Source of the DNA: Virgisporangium aliadipatigenens
GTDB taxonomy: Bacteria; Actinomycetota; Actinomycetes; Mycobacteriales; Micromonosporaceae
Length of the DNA: 64,000 nucleotides
Direction: 5' to 3'
Assembly (NCBI RefSeq): GCF_016863615.1
Contig: NZ_BOPF01000018.1
Span: 62,001-126,000, forward strand
A program made the translations under genes and the position numbers. The notes under the pieces were generated by a model. That model ran no database searches and was not told where the DNA came from. It saw only the letters and a list, made by a program, of their open reading frames with translations. The stretch's first letter is position 1. Every line of letters starts with the position of its first letter. Below are positions 32,767 to 40,584 of this stretch, piece by piece.

Positions 32767-34128
32767 TCAGCGAACGTGGGCCGGGGTCGCCTCCCCCGCA
32801 CGGGGTGAGCCGGTGCGGCGCGCCAGGGCGGTGACGCCCAGCTCGAACGCGGCCAGCGCGACGGCCAGCACCAGCAGGGCCGTCCAGGAGGCGAGCAGGA
32901 GCGCGGCGACGACGGCGACGACGACGCCACCGACCCGGATCGCGTCGAGATGCTCGACCGTCCACTGTGGAGCTTTGTGGACGGCTTGCGTGCCCGCCTT
33001 CGCGGCGCGTCGACCGCCGGCCGCGATCGCCGCGCGCAGCCGCACCGGCAGGCGGCCCGGGCCGATCAGGTACGCGCCGAGGGCGAGCAGGGCGCCGGCC
33101 CGGAGCAGGATCTCGCCCCTTTCCCGCAGCCCCTGGGTGACCAGCGAGATCGTGGCGGAGACGCCGTCGCGGTACACACCTTCGGGTACCCGCGCCTCCA
33201 GGTCGGCCCGCCAGGCGCGCAGGACCGCCGTGACGGCGACCGCCGCCACGCACAACCACAGTCCGAAGTGGACGGTGACCCGCCGCCGCCCCGGCGCCAC
33301 CACGAACGCCAGCACCAGCAACAGCAGCGTGCCCGACACGGTGGCGACCAGGGCACGCCGCGCGGTGTCCAGGGCCCGCTGCGCCGCCCGCAGCCGCCCA
33401 CCGTCGTCGACCGTGAACCGGGCGAAGTCCGCCGGCAGGGAGACCCCGAGGGCCTCCTCGACGGTGGTCCGCAGGTTGGGCGGGATCGCCCCGCTGCCGA
33501 GGTCGGGCAGCGTGATCTGACGGCCGAACACCGTGGGCAGCCGGGCGCCCAGTTCGTGGATCACCTGGTTGACCACGGGCAGCAGGTCCACGGTGACGCG
33601 GTCGCCGTCGGTGCGCACGACCGCGCTGGTGCCGCGCAGCACGGCGAGGGCCCGCTGGTGGGTGCGCCGGTTCACCTCGGTCCACAGGGCGCGGAAGCGG
33701 TCGCTGCCGACGACGTTCTCCACGGTGCGGCGCACCCCGTCGCGGACCTGGCCGACCACCGGGCCGACCACGAAGCCGGCCGCCTCGGGCAGCGCCGCGC
33801 GCACCCGCTCCTCGACGTCGAGCACCGCGAACACCTGCGTCGTGGTGTACTCCGCGACGGCCGCCGCGACCGCCGGATCGCCGGGCAGCGGCGCGACGGT
33901 CGCGGTCCACCGTTCGGTGTCCAGCACCGTGCGCGCCGCCCAGACGCCGACGACGCTCGCCACGAGAGCGAACGCCGCCAGCGCCGCCAGCACCGCCCCG
34001 GCCCACCGGCGCACCGCGCCGAGCGTCTCCCGCCGGCGCTCCCGGGTGTCCAGTTCGGCCCGCGCCTGCGACAGCTCGGTGCGCAGCCGGTGCAGTTCGC
34101 GGACGGTCGCCGGGTCGGTGGTGCTCAC
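32767..34128 (-). CDS. Large integral membrane protein, unknown function
   Basis: The 453-aa protein has an N-terminal coiled coil (HRLRTELSQARAELDTRERR) and a first membrane helix (about residues 37-60). A soluble domain of about 200 residues with VLDTERWTATVAPLPGDPAV follows, then four or five more helices. The soluble part resembles the integral membrane proteins that actinobacteria often encode near DUF1269 genes, but I cannot name a family. GTG 34128 overlaps the preceding stop. A variant of the 13-bp palindrome lies at 32960-32972. Confidence 0.75.
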   Translation of the reverse strand: MSTTDPATVRELHRLRTELSQARAELDTRERRRETLGAVRRWAGAVLAALAAFALVASVVGVWAARTVLDTERWTATVAPLPGDPAVAAAVAEYTTTQVFAVLDVEERVRAALPEAAGFVVGPVVGQVRDGVRRTVENVVGSDRFRALWTEVNRRTHQRALAVLRGTSAVVRTDGDRVTVDLLPVVNQVIHELGARLPTVFGRQITLPDLGSGAIPPNLRTTVEEALGVSLPADFARFTVDDGGRLRAAQRALDTARRALVATVSGTLLLLVLAFVVAPGRRRVTVHFGLWLCVAAVAVTAVLRAWRADLEARVPEGVYRDGVSATISLVTQGLRERGEILLRAGALLALGAYLIGPGRLPVRLRAAIAAGGRRAAKAGTQAVHKAPQWTVEHLDAIRVGGVVVAVVAALLLASWTALLVLAVALAAFELGVTALARRTGSPRAGEATPAHVR

Positions 34129-34478
34129 ACGCTTCGGGCCCGCAGGGCCGCCTGGCGCCGCAGCCGTTCGTACTCCGCGGGCGAGAGCCGGCCGTCGTCG
34201 CGCAGCCGGGCGGCGAGGTCGTCGTCGGGGGTGCCGCCGCCGCGCAGCGCGGTGTGCAGCGGCCGGGTGTCGATCGGTTCGGCCGGCCGCGCGACGATGT
34301 AGGCGAGCGCGCCGAAGAACGGCAGGAACACGATGAGCAGCATCCAGCCCGCCTTGGCCCAGCCCGACATCTCGCGGCGCAGGATGTCGCCGAAGACGCA
34401 GATGAAGCTCCACGCCACGGCGAACCAGAAGAAGACCACCAGGGTGGCCCAGAGGAACGTGCCGAAGGTCCAGTCCAC
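34125..34478 (-). CDS. PLDc_N/SHOCT-type two-helix membrane protein
   Basis: The 117-aa protein begins with two membrane helices (TFLWATLVVFFWFAVAWSFI and KAGWMLLIVFLPFFGALAYI), the phospholipase-D-nuclease N-terminal type, and ends with a SHOCT motif (DDDLAARLRDDGRLSPAEYE). SHOCT ends are thought to mediate oligomerisation. GTG 34478 follows GGGAG. It is first in the operon running to 28935, with dyad G 63 nt upstream. Confidence 0.8.
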   Translation of the reverse strand: MDWTFGTFLWATLVVFFWFAVAWSFICVFGDILRREMSGWAKAGWMLLIVFLPFFGALAYIVARPAEPIDTRPLHTALRGGGTPDDDLAARLRDDGRLSPAEYERLRRQAALRARSV

Positions 34479-34541
34479 GGTGTGACTCCCGTTCTCGTCG
34501 GTGCGGTCGCGGCCATCATCGGCGGGTCCCGGGTGGACGGG

Positions 34542-34562
34542 CATCATCCGCGATGGATGAGG
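34542..34562 (-). promoter_or_regulatory. Dyad site G (upstream of operon 34478-28935)
   Basis: CATCATCC and GGATGAGG are separated by 5 bp, one of the best copies. GATGAT sits at positions 22-27 toward the operon, identical to the M20 promoter. The leader of about 30 nt carries a GGGAG ribosome site. Confidence 0.72.
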
Positions 34563-34579
34563 TCGGCCGGGCGGTTTTC

Positions 34580-35653
34580 TCAGCCGGGCGGCGTCAGGGT
34601 GGCGTCGGCCAGCGCGGCGGTGAACGCCGCCGGCGTCGGATCCTTCGCCCAGAGCGTGCGCTGCCGCACCGCACCCGTGCCCTCGCGACCCAGCCGCTCC
34701 AGTCCACTGTGGACGAATTCGTCGTCGCCGAGCGCGTGCAGCACCGGATCGATCCGGTCGAACAGCCGCCGCACGGCGTCGTCCACGGCGACGTAGGCCC
34801 GGTCCGGCGAGCGCGGGTCGACGCCGTGCTGCGCGGCGACCAGCAGTTCCCGGGTGAGCCGCTGCGGCGGCACGTCGGGCGCCGGCACACCCCGCCGGAC
34901 GTCCTCGACCAGGCTCGCCACGAGCGCCCGCGTCACGCCGGCGAGCAGCACCGCGTCGTCGACGCTCGGGCACGCGTCGGCCACCCGGATCTCGACGGTG
35001 GGGTAGCGGGCCGACAGCCGGGCGAGGAAGTACACGCTCGCCGGGTCGAGGGCCGTGCCGCGGGCGACCGCGACGCGCACCGCCCGGTCGTACCCGTCCG
35101 GGTCCGGCCACGGCGACGGCGGCCGGAACGTCGGCCAGCGCAGCTGTCGCCGGTACCGCACGCTCGCCCAGCCGCTGTCGACGCCGGCGATGATCGGCGA
35201 GTTCACCGTGCAGGCCAGCAGCGCCGGCAGCCACGCCCGCAGCCGCCCCAGAACGTCCACCGCCAGCGCCCGGTCCGCGATCCCCACGTGCACGTGGCAG
35301 GCGGAGCTCCCGCCGCCCAGCGTGGCGTACGGGAAGCGGCGGGCCAGGGCGCGGTAGCGCGCGTCGTCGGCGACGGCGGAGACCGGGCCGTCCGGGAACG
35401 GCACCGAGCCGGAGGCGACCAGCCAGGCGCCGGCGCGGGCGGCCACGGTCGCCGCGTGCGCCCGCCGGCGCCACAGGTCGGCGCGCAGCTCGTCGAGGCG
35501 GGTGCACACCCCGGTCGCCGTCTCCACCTGGTAGGCCATGTACTCGGGCACGATCGCGCCACCGCCCGCGCGCACCACCTCCGCGGCGACGGGCGCGACC
35601 GCGCCGTCCGGCCCGAGCAGAAAGAACTCTTCCTCGACACCCAGGGTCAGCAT
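34580..35653 (-). CDS. YbdK-type carboxylate-amine (glutamate-cysteine) ligase
   Basis: The 357-aa protein has the GCS2/YbdK signatures LTLGVEEEFFLL at the N-terminus, GGGSSACHVHVGIADRALAV (about residue 113), an RYRRQLRWPTFRPPS segment and TVEIRVADACPSVDDAVLLA. It would form a gamma-glutamyl amide bond using ATP; Cys as acceptor is the family default but is not shown. The promoter has CAGGCT 6 nt before the ATG and no ribosome site, so it is a leaderless candidate under dyad H. A class II glutamine amidotransferase gene is divergent. Confidence 0.87.
   Translation of the reverse strand: MLTLGVEEEFFLLGPDGAVAPVAAEVVRAGGGAIVPEYMAYQVETATGVCTRLDELRADLWRRRAHAATVAARAGAWLVASGSVPFPDGPVSAVADDARYRALARRFPYATLGGGSSACHVHVGIADRALAVDVLGRLRAWLPALLACTVNSPIIAGVDSGWASVRYRRQLRWPTFRPPSPWPDPDGYDRAVRVAVARGTALDPASVYFLARLSARYPTVEIRVADACPSVDDAVLLAGVTRALVASLVEDVRRGVPAPDVPPQRLTRELLVAAQHGVDPRSPDRAYVAVDDAVRRLFDRIDPVLHALGDDEFVHSGLERLGREGTGAVRQRTLWAKDPTPAAFTAALADATLTPPG
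34702..34714. repeat. GTCCACWGTGGAC palindrome copy
   Basis: Exact copy within the ligase gene, in a frame reading FVHSG rather than STVD. Confidence 0.7.
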
Positions 35654-35686
35654 CGGCAGAGCCTGCCAGCGGAACGGGGCAGGCTA

Positions 35687-35707
35687 CGTCACCCCGGCGG
35701 GATGACG
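35687..35707. promoter_or_regulatory. Dyad site H (serves both divergent genes)
   Basis: CGTCACCC and GGATGACG are separated by 5 bp, nearly perfect inverted halves. On the minus side CAGGCT ends 6 nt before the ligase ATG. On the plus side CACCAT occupies positions 22-27 and is followed by a leader with GGGAG before ATG 35771. Confidence 0.72.
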
Positions 35708-35770
35708 ACCGGGCCGGTGCGCCGCGACCACCATCCATTGTGGAACGTCATGCCGATCGAGGGAGCGACG

Positions 35771-36595
35771 ATGTGCCGATGGCTGGCCTACTCGGGTTCG
35801 CCCATCCTGCTGGAGGAACTGCTGTACCGGCCGGAACATTCACTGATCGACCAGAGCCGGCACTCGCGGCTGGGTGCCGAGACCACCAACGGCGACGGCT
35901 TCGGCGTCGGCTGGTACGGCACGGACGGCGGCTCGCCCGCGCTGTTTCGCGGCATCGGCCCGGCCTGGGGCGACGAGAACCTGCGTGAGCTGGCAGGCGC
36001 CGTCGCCTCACCGCTGTTCCTGGCGCACATCCGGGCCAGTACCGGAACGGCGGTGCAGCAGAGCAACTGTCACCCGTTCCGCTACGGGAACTGGCTGTGG
36101 CTGCACAACGGGCTGATCCGCGGGTTCGCCGCGATGAAGCGGGAGCTGACGCTGGCCGTGGATCCCGGGCTGTACCCGCACATCGGCGGTTCGACCGACT
36201 CCGAGGTGATGTTCCATCTGGCGCTCACGTTCGGTCTCGTGGAGCAGCCGGTGTGCGCGGTGGAGCGGATGGTCTCCTTCGTCGAGGAGACCGCGCGCGA
36301 GCACGGGGTGCAACGGCCGCTGCAGATGACGCTCGGCGTCGCCGACGGGACGCGGCTGTGGGCGTTCCGCTACTCCAGCGAGGGCAACAGCCGTTCGTTG
36401 TACGTCAGCACCGACGCCGCCGCGCTGCGCGCGCTGTACCCGGAGAACGAACGCCTGCAACGCATCGCCGACGGCACCCGCATCGTGGTCTCGGAACCGC
36501 TGGGTGAACTGGTCGGCGCGTGGCAGCCGATCCCGGAGTCCAGCTACGGGCTGGTGGAGCCGGGCAACGCCATGCTCGGCGACTTCAAGCCGTAA
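35771..36595 (+). CDS. Class II glutamine amidotransferase (YafJ/EgtC-like)
   Basis: The 274-aa Ntn-hydrolase begins MCRWLAYSG, so the catalytic Cys2 is exposed when Met is removed. It then shows NGDGFGVGWYG (about residue 40), LAHIRASTGTAVQQSNCHPF (about 80) and HNGLIRGF, as in YafJ and EgtC. It would hydrolyse a gamma-glutamyl amide. Together with the divergent gamma-glutamyl ligase it could form a gamma-glutamyl add/remove pair. EgtB, EgtD and EgtE are not in this window, so ergothioneine synthesis is not supported. GGGAG precedes the ATG. Confidence 0.88.
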   Translation: MCRWLAYSGSPILLEELLYRPEHSLIDQSRHSRLGAETTNGDGFGVGWYGTDGGSPALFRGIGPAWGDENLRELAGAVASPLFLAHIRASTGTAVQQSNCHPFRYGNWLWLHNGLIRGFAAMKRELTLAVDPGLYPHIGGSTDSEVMFHLALTFGLVEQPVCAVERMVSFVEETAREHGVQRPLQMTLGVADGTRLWAFRYSSEGNSRSLYVSTDAAALRALYPENERLQRIADGTRIVVSEPLGELVGAWQPIPESSYGLVEPGNAMLGDFKP

Positions 36596-36600
36596 CGACA

Positions 36601-36613
36601 CTCCACAGTGGAG
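36601..36613. repeat. Palindrome variant between convergent genes
   Basis: CTCCACAGTGGAG is a perfect arm variant of the 13-bp palindrome lying exactly between two converging stops (36595 and 36616). It could act as a small bidirectional hairpin. Confidence 0.55.
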
Positions 36614-36615
36614 CG

Positions 36616-38247
36616 TCAGCCGGCGATGATGTCGGCGAGGGCGGCCGTCCGCTCCGGGGTCCACCCGTCGGGTGGCGCGACGGCCGCCCAACCGGCCACC
36701 GGTGCGGTGCCGTAGTTGTGCCCGTGGCCGTCCGGCACCGCCGCCGCGCGGGCGAGGTCCGCCGACACCTGCCAGAACGTCACGAACGGCAGCCAGTGCA
36801 TCGCCGGTGACACGTCGGATCCGCGCTTCTCGGTGAGCCAGTCCGGCCGCACGACGGCCAGCCGCGGCGCCCACCACACGATCGGGTCGGACGGGTGCTG
36901 CAGGTACACCACGCGCGGGCGTTCCCAGGCGCCGTCGGGCTCGTCGAGGTCGGCGACGCTGTCGCCGGCGAAGCGGACCGTGGTGCCGTGCGCGTAGCGG
37001 GGCAGGATCTCCGGGCTGCCGCCGTCCCGGTCGGCGACGATGCGCCGCCACAGTTCGTTGCGGTTGGGCGGCCCGACGAGGAGCATGCCGTCGGTGCGGT
37101 TGCGGATGTCGTCGACGCCGGTGAACGCCGCCTCCGTGCCGAACGAGCCGAGGCTCTCCCCGAACAGCAGCAGCTTCGGCCGGACTTCCGCGGCGCGCCG
37201 CGACCAGGCGGCGTAGACGGCGTTGAAGAGGTCCCGGCCGGACTCGCGGGCGCGTTCCTTGTCGACCAGGAAGGAGATCCAGCTCGGCAGGTAGGAGTAC
37301 TGGGTCGCCACGATCGCGGTGTCGCCGCCGTACATGTACTCCAGCGGCCGTACGGCCTTCTCGTCGACCCAGCCGGTGCCGGTCGTGGTCACCACCACCA
37401 GGACCTTGCGGGAGAACGCGTTCGTGCGCTCCAGTTCGCGCACCGCGAGCGCGGCCCGTTCGCGGGAACTGGGGGAGGCGCCGAGCCCGACGTACACCCG
37501 GATCGGGTCCTGTGCCCCGCCACCCGTGAAGGCGCGCAGCGCGGCCGCGTCCGGTCCACTGTGGACGAACGTGCGCCCCTCGTTGCCGAGCGACTCCCAG
37601 CTGACCAGCGAGCCGGGGCCGCCGGAGCGCAGCGGGTCGGTCGTGGCCGCCACGTCCGGCTTCGTCTCGCCGTTGACCGTGCGGAAGGCGTCGTCGACCG
37701 CGGCGTACGCGCCGCCGACCAGCACACCGTCGACGAAACCGAGCGCCAGCACCAGCACCGTGACGGCGCCGGCCACCCGCGCGGCGGCCGGCGGGATCCA
37801 GCGGCCGAGCGTGCGCCCGAGCCACCGGGCCGCCCGGCGCAGCAGCCGGCAGAGGCCGACCAGTGCCGCGGCGGTCGCGACGGCGAGCAGCAGCACCAGC
37901 GGGATGCCGGCGCGGGGCGGCGGCGGGAGGTCGTTCAGGCGGTGCAGGTCGCGCTGCCATCCGGCGCCGAGCCAGAGGAAGAGCGCGACGAGCGCGCCAC
38001 CGGCACCGGCGAGCCACCACCACGCCGCCCGCGAGGGGCGCGGCAGCGCGCGTCCGGTCAGTTGACGGACCAGCCAGGCGCCGAGTTCGCCGAGGCCGTA
38101 GCCGATCGCCGCGGAGACGCCGCCGAGGATGCCCTGCATCACGTGTCCGCGCGGGAGCAGCGACGGCGTCAACGACAGGCACAGGAACGTCGCCGCGCCG
38201 GCGAGCCCCGCGTACCCGTAGCGCCACCGGCGGAAGAGTCGCCTCAT
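36616..38247 (-). CDS. Alpha/beta-hydrolase membrane protein (Abhydrolase_9 type)
   Basis: The 543-aa protein has four to five N-terminal membrane helices (from residue 12, including LCLSLTPSLLPRGHVMQGIL, the family hallmark). An extracellular or periplasmic-side hydrolase domain follows, with the nucleophile elbow LLLFGESLGSFG (about residue 350) and a late His (HGHNYG). A Ser-Asp-His esterase is likely; the substrate is unknown. ATG 38247 overlaps the stop of the CPBP gene. It is the last gene of the operon starting at 40389. Confidence 0.83.
   Translation of the reverse strand: MRRLFRRWRYGYAGLAGAATFLCLSLTPSLLPRGHVMQGILGGVSAAIGYGLGELGAWLVRQLTGRALPRPSRAAWWWLAGAGGALVALFLWLGAGWQRDLHRLNDLPPPPRAGIPLVLLLAVATAAALVGLCRLLRRAARWLGRTLGRWIPPAAARVAGAVTVLVLALGFVDGVLVGGAYAAVDDAFRTVNGETKPDVAATTDPLRSGGPGSLVSWESLGNEGRTFVHSGPDAAALRAFTGGGAQDPIRVYVGLGASPSSRERAALAVRELERTNAFSRKVLVVVTTTGTGWVDEKAVRPLEYMYGGDTAIVATQYSYLPSWISFLVDKERARESGRDLFNAVYAAWSRRAAEVRPKLLLFGESLGSFGTEAAFTGVDDIRNRTDGMLLVGPPNRNELWRRIVADRDGGSPEILPRYAHGTTVRFAGDSVADLDEPDGAWERPRVVYLQHPSDPIVWWAPRLAVVRPDWLTEKRGSDVSPAMHWLPFVTFWQVSADLARAAAVPDGHGHNYGTAPVAGWAAVAPPDGWTPERTAALADIIAG
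37554..37566. repeat. GTCCACWGTGGAC palindrome copy
   Basis: Exact copy in the hydrolase gene, in the FVHSG frame. Confidence 0.7.
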
Positions 38248-38969
38248 CGGGACAGGCCGGCCGTGACGAGGACGCCCAGCCCGTTGGTGCCCCAGTGCGC
38301 CCCGAACGGCGCCCACAGGCTGCCGCTGCGCCGGCGCAGTTCGCACAGCACCACCCCGGCCACGGCGGTGAACGCGACCGCGCCGGCCACCGCCGTGGCC
38401 TGTCCCGCCCGACCGGTGCCGACCAGCCCCGCGACTGCGGGGTTGACCCGGTTCAGGCGCAACGAGGGGAGGACGTGCCACAGTCCGAAGAGGACGGACG
38501 AGACCGAGGTCGCCCATCCGGGGCCCTTCGCGGCGTGGACCAGCCCCCACAGCACGCCGCGGAACGCCACCTCTTCGAAGAGCACCGTCCCCAGGGGAAC
38601 GACAAGGAAGGCCGTGCGGGCGGCCGCGCCCGGATCGAGTCCGTAGCGCGCGTCGTGGAACGCCGGCCGCACCGCCGGGATGGCCGCGGCCGCCGCGTAG
38701 CAAGCGGCGACCGCGGCCGCGCAGCCCACCCCCCAGGCCGCGCCGGTGCGCCAGGTCCGGCGCCCGAGGCCCAGGTCGTCGGCATCCAGTCCGGCGACCC
38801 GGCCGATGCACAACGCACCGACGGAGGCGATCGGCCCGAGCAGCAGCGCGGTGCCCGGGGGCCCCGTCCGGCCGGCCACCGCCACGACAGCGAGGAGGCC
38901 GACGGTCGTCGTGACGGCCGGACGGGGCGGTCGGGTGGGCGCCGCGCGGTCGCCCGGGCCGTCGTTCAC
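38244..38969 (-). CDS. CPBP family intramembrane metalloprotease-like protein
   Basis: The 241-aa protein has about eight hydrophobic helices and the three CPBP (Abi) motifs: FEEVAFRGVLWG (EExxxR, about residue 133), FGLWHVL (about 165) and a C-terminal HWGTN. The active-site Glu/His set is present, so it could be a Rce1-like protease or a protein-binding relative. GTG 38969 overlaps the SHOCT gene stop, and its own stop overlaps the next gene. Confidence 0.85.
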   Translation of the reverse strand: MNDGPGDRAAPTRPPRPAVTTTVGLLAVVAVAGRTGPPGTALLLGPIASVGALCIGRVAGLDADDLGLGRRTWRTGAAWGVGCAAAVAACYAAAAAIPAVRPAFHDARYGLDPGAAARTAFLVVPLGTVLFEEVAFRGVLWGLVHAAKGPGWATSVSSVLFGLWHVLPSLRLNRVNPAVAGLVGTGRAGQATAVAGAVAFTAVAGVVLCELRRRSGSLWAPFGAHWGTNGLGVLVTAGLSR

Positions 38970-39229
38970 CGCTCCAGGACCTTGGCCTTGGCCGCGGCGA
39001 ACTCCGCGTCGGTGAGCCGGCCCTGCGCGTGCAGCACGGTGAGCCGGTCGAGCTCGGAGGCGAGGTCGTCCTCCGGCATCTCGTGGTTGACGGGCATCCC
39101 CGCAGGGGGAACGGCGGAGTAGTCCTGCGCTGCCCACCGGGCGCGTTGGCGCCGGGTGACCCGGTTGGACACCGCGGTCGCCGTCCCTGCGACGACGGCC
39201 GTGCGCACCATCCCGCTGATGAGTCCCAT
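38966..39229 (-). CDS. SHOCT-domain protein
   Basis: The 87-aa protein has a short hydrophobic N-terminus (MVRTAVVAGTATAVSNRVTR) and a C-terminal SHOCT motif (LDRLTVLHAQGRLTDAEFAA). CAGGAG is placed 6 nt before the ATG. The SHOCT motif matches the end of the two-helix protein at 34125. It is probably a membrane-associated adaptor; the partner is not known. Confidence 0.8.
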   Translation of the reverse strand: MGLISGMVRTAVVAGTATAVSNRVTRRQRARWAAQDYSAVPPAGMPVNHEMPEDDLASELDRLTVLHAQGRLTDAEFAAAKAKVLER

Positions 39230-39256
39230 GTGTGCTCCTGTTCTGTCCGGCGGGTC

Positions 39257-39871
39257 TCAGGCGCCGATCGGCCGGCCCGCGTGGGTGAAGCGCTCCAGCG
39301 TCTCGGCGACCGCCTGGGCCGGGATCCGGGCGATGTCGACGAGTTCCCCGCCGGCCCGCCGGCACGCGCCGGAGAAGCGCGCGGCCCAGGTGTTCTCGAA
39401 GACCAGCAGCAGCGCCGACGTGCCCGGTTCGAGATCGGCGCCGACCTCGGCGACGTCCTCCGGTTCGAGCAGCCCGGCGCCGACCTGCCCGTCGACGGCG
39501 ACGAACGCCGGCCGCAGGTCCGGGCCGAGGTCGCCGATCTCCAGCGAGCCCACCCGCCCGTCGGCCTCCTTGGTGACCAGCAACGCGTCGAAGATCCGCA
39601 CGGTGCCGTTGCGTACCAGCCCGAGCAGGGCGGGTGCGACCTCGCCGGTGAAGCGGTTGCCGGTGAACCTGATGACCGCCAGGTCGACCGGTCCCACGTC
39701 GCCGCTGATGTCCACAGTGGACTCCCTTCTCTGGTGGTGGCGGATCGCCCGCCGACGGCTGCGCCTGGCCACGAACGCGATGAGGCTCGCGGCGCCGACG
39801 ACCGCGGCGATGCCGGCGATCTCTGCGGCCGTTCCGCGCAGCCCCGCGCGTCGTGCGACGGTCACGCTCAT
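39257..39871 (-). CDS. DUF1269/DUF6325-like protein with N-terminal membrane helix
   Basis: The 204-aa protein from ATG 39871 has one membrane helix (about residues 15-36) joined to a soluble domain: VGPVDLAVIRFTGNRFTGEV (about residue 60) and LEPGTSALLLVFENTWAARF (about 147). Family members usually begin at the soluble domain. An in-frame GTG at 39715 with AAGGGAG 6 nt upstream would give exactly that 152-aa form, so two products are possible. The 13-bp palindrome overlaps this internal start. ATG 39871 overlaps the preceding stop. Confidence 0.78.
   Translation of the reverse strand: MSVTVARRAGLRGTAAEIAGIAAVVGAASLIAFVARRSRRRAIRHHQRRESTVDISGDVGPVDLAVIRFTGNRFTGEVAPALLGLVRNGTVRIFDALLVTKEADGRVGSLEIGDLGPDLRPAFVAVDGQVGAGLLEPEDVAEVGADLEPGTSALLLVFENTWAARFSGACRRAGGELVDIARIPAQAVAETLERFTHAGRPIGA
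39710..39722. repeat. GTCCACWGTGGAC palindrome copy
   Basis: Exact copy overlapping the possible internal GTG start of the DUF6325-like gene. Confidence 0.7.
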
Positions 39872-40389
39872 CGCTGTCGGTTCCTTTCGTCCCATCGCTC
39901 GCCCCCGTCCGGGTCGCCGCCGCCGGCCCGCCGGATCCGCCGTTCGGGTGCCGGCCCGTCGGGCAGGCCGCGCAGGGCGGCGGAGAGGTACGGGCCGACC
40001 AGTTCCTGCCGCGCCTGCTCGGCCGCGGCGACGAGGACCCGGCGGCCGTCGGCCAGCGTCAGTTCGAGCACCAGCGGCTGCTTGCCGCACAGTCTCGGCT
40101 TCTCCCTGTCGACGGCGCGCCGGTTGTCGACGCACGCGCGCACCGGCAGGACGGCCGCGCGATCCAGGATCGGACCGCGCCGGATCACCAGCACGTTGTC
40201 GTACCAGCGCGCCGTCAGCCGGCGCGACCAGTGTGTGCGCAGTCCCGGCCAGAAGGCGGGTGGGCCGCCCGGTGCCCTCGCGCGGCATCGGAAGGTCCCA
40301 CCCGCCCGGGCGAACCGCCTCCGTCGGTAGCCGTCGACAGCCGCCGCGCCGACCAGCAGGAGGACGGCGATGGTGTACAGCACCCCCAT
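39868..40389 (-). CDS. DUF2550-like membrane-anchored protein
   Basis: The 173-aa protein has one N-terminal membrane helix (YTIAVLLLVGAAAVDGYRRR), then a soluble beta-rich domain (FARAGGTFRCRARAPGG, WYDNVLVIRRGPILDRAAVL) and a charged tail. The helix plus RRRF-RAGGTF arrangement resembles DUF2550 proteins, though the match is loose. GGAGG precedes the ATG. It is first in an operon of five genes reaching 36616, with dyad I 61 nt upstream. Confidence 0.65.
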   Translation of the reverse strand: MGVLYTIAVLLLVGAAAVDGYRRRRFARAGGTFRCRARAPGGPPAFWPGLRTHWSRRLTARWYDNVLVIRRGPILDRAAVLPVRACVDNRRAVDREKPRLCGKQPLVLELTLADGRRVLVAAAEQARQELVGPYLSAALRGLPDGPAPERRIRRAGGGDPDGGERWDERNRQR

Positions 40390-40450
40390 GCGGGAACCTC
40401 CGCTCCGTTCGCCCGATGAGGTAGATGCTCGATGAGCGCGCCGCGCGGGA

Positions 40451-40471
40451 CATCACCCGGCGCGAATGAAC
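40451..40471 (-). promoter_or_regulatory. Dyad site I (upstream of operon 40389-36616)
   Basis: CATCACCC and GAATGAAC are separated by 5 bp. GAGCAT occupies positions 21-26 toward the minus-strand operon. No hexamer at that distance was seen on the plus side. Two extra GATGAG half-sites lie between it and the gene. Confidence 0.62.
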
Positions 40472-40584
40472 GCCGCGGCACCGGCGGCTCGCCCACTGCG
40501 GAGGATCCGCCCGCCGGCGGGCCGCGCTGGGATGGGGGCGCGGCCGCCCGTCCGGGCGCGCGACCCGAGCGAGATGAGGCGGAC

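Noticed and set aside
35771-36595. EgtC of an ergothioneine cluster
   Set aside because: The N-terminal catalytic Cys fits, but egtB, egtD and egtE are absent from the window and the ligase partner is of YbdK type.
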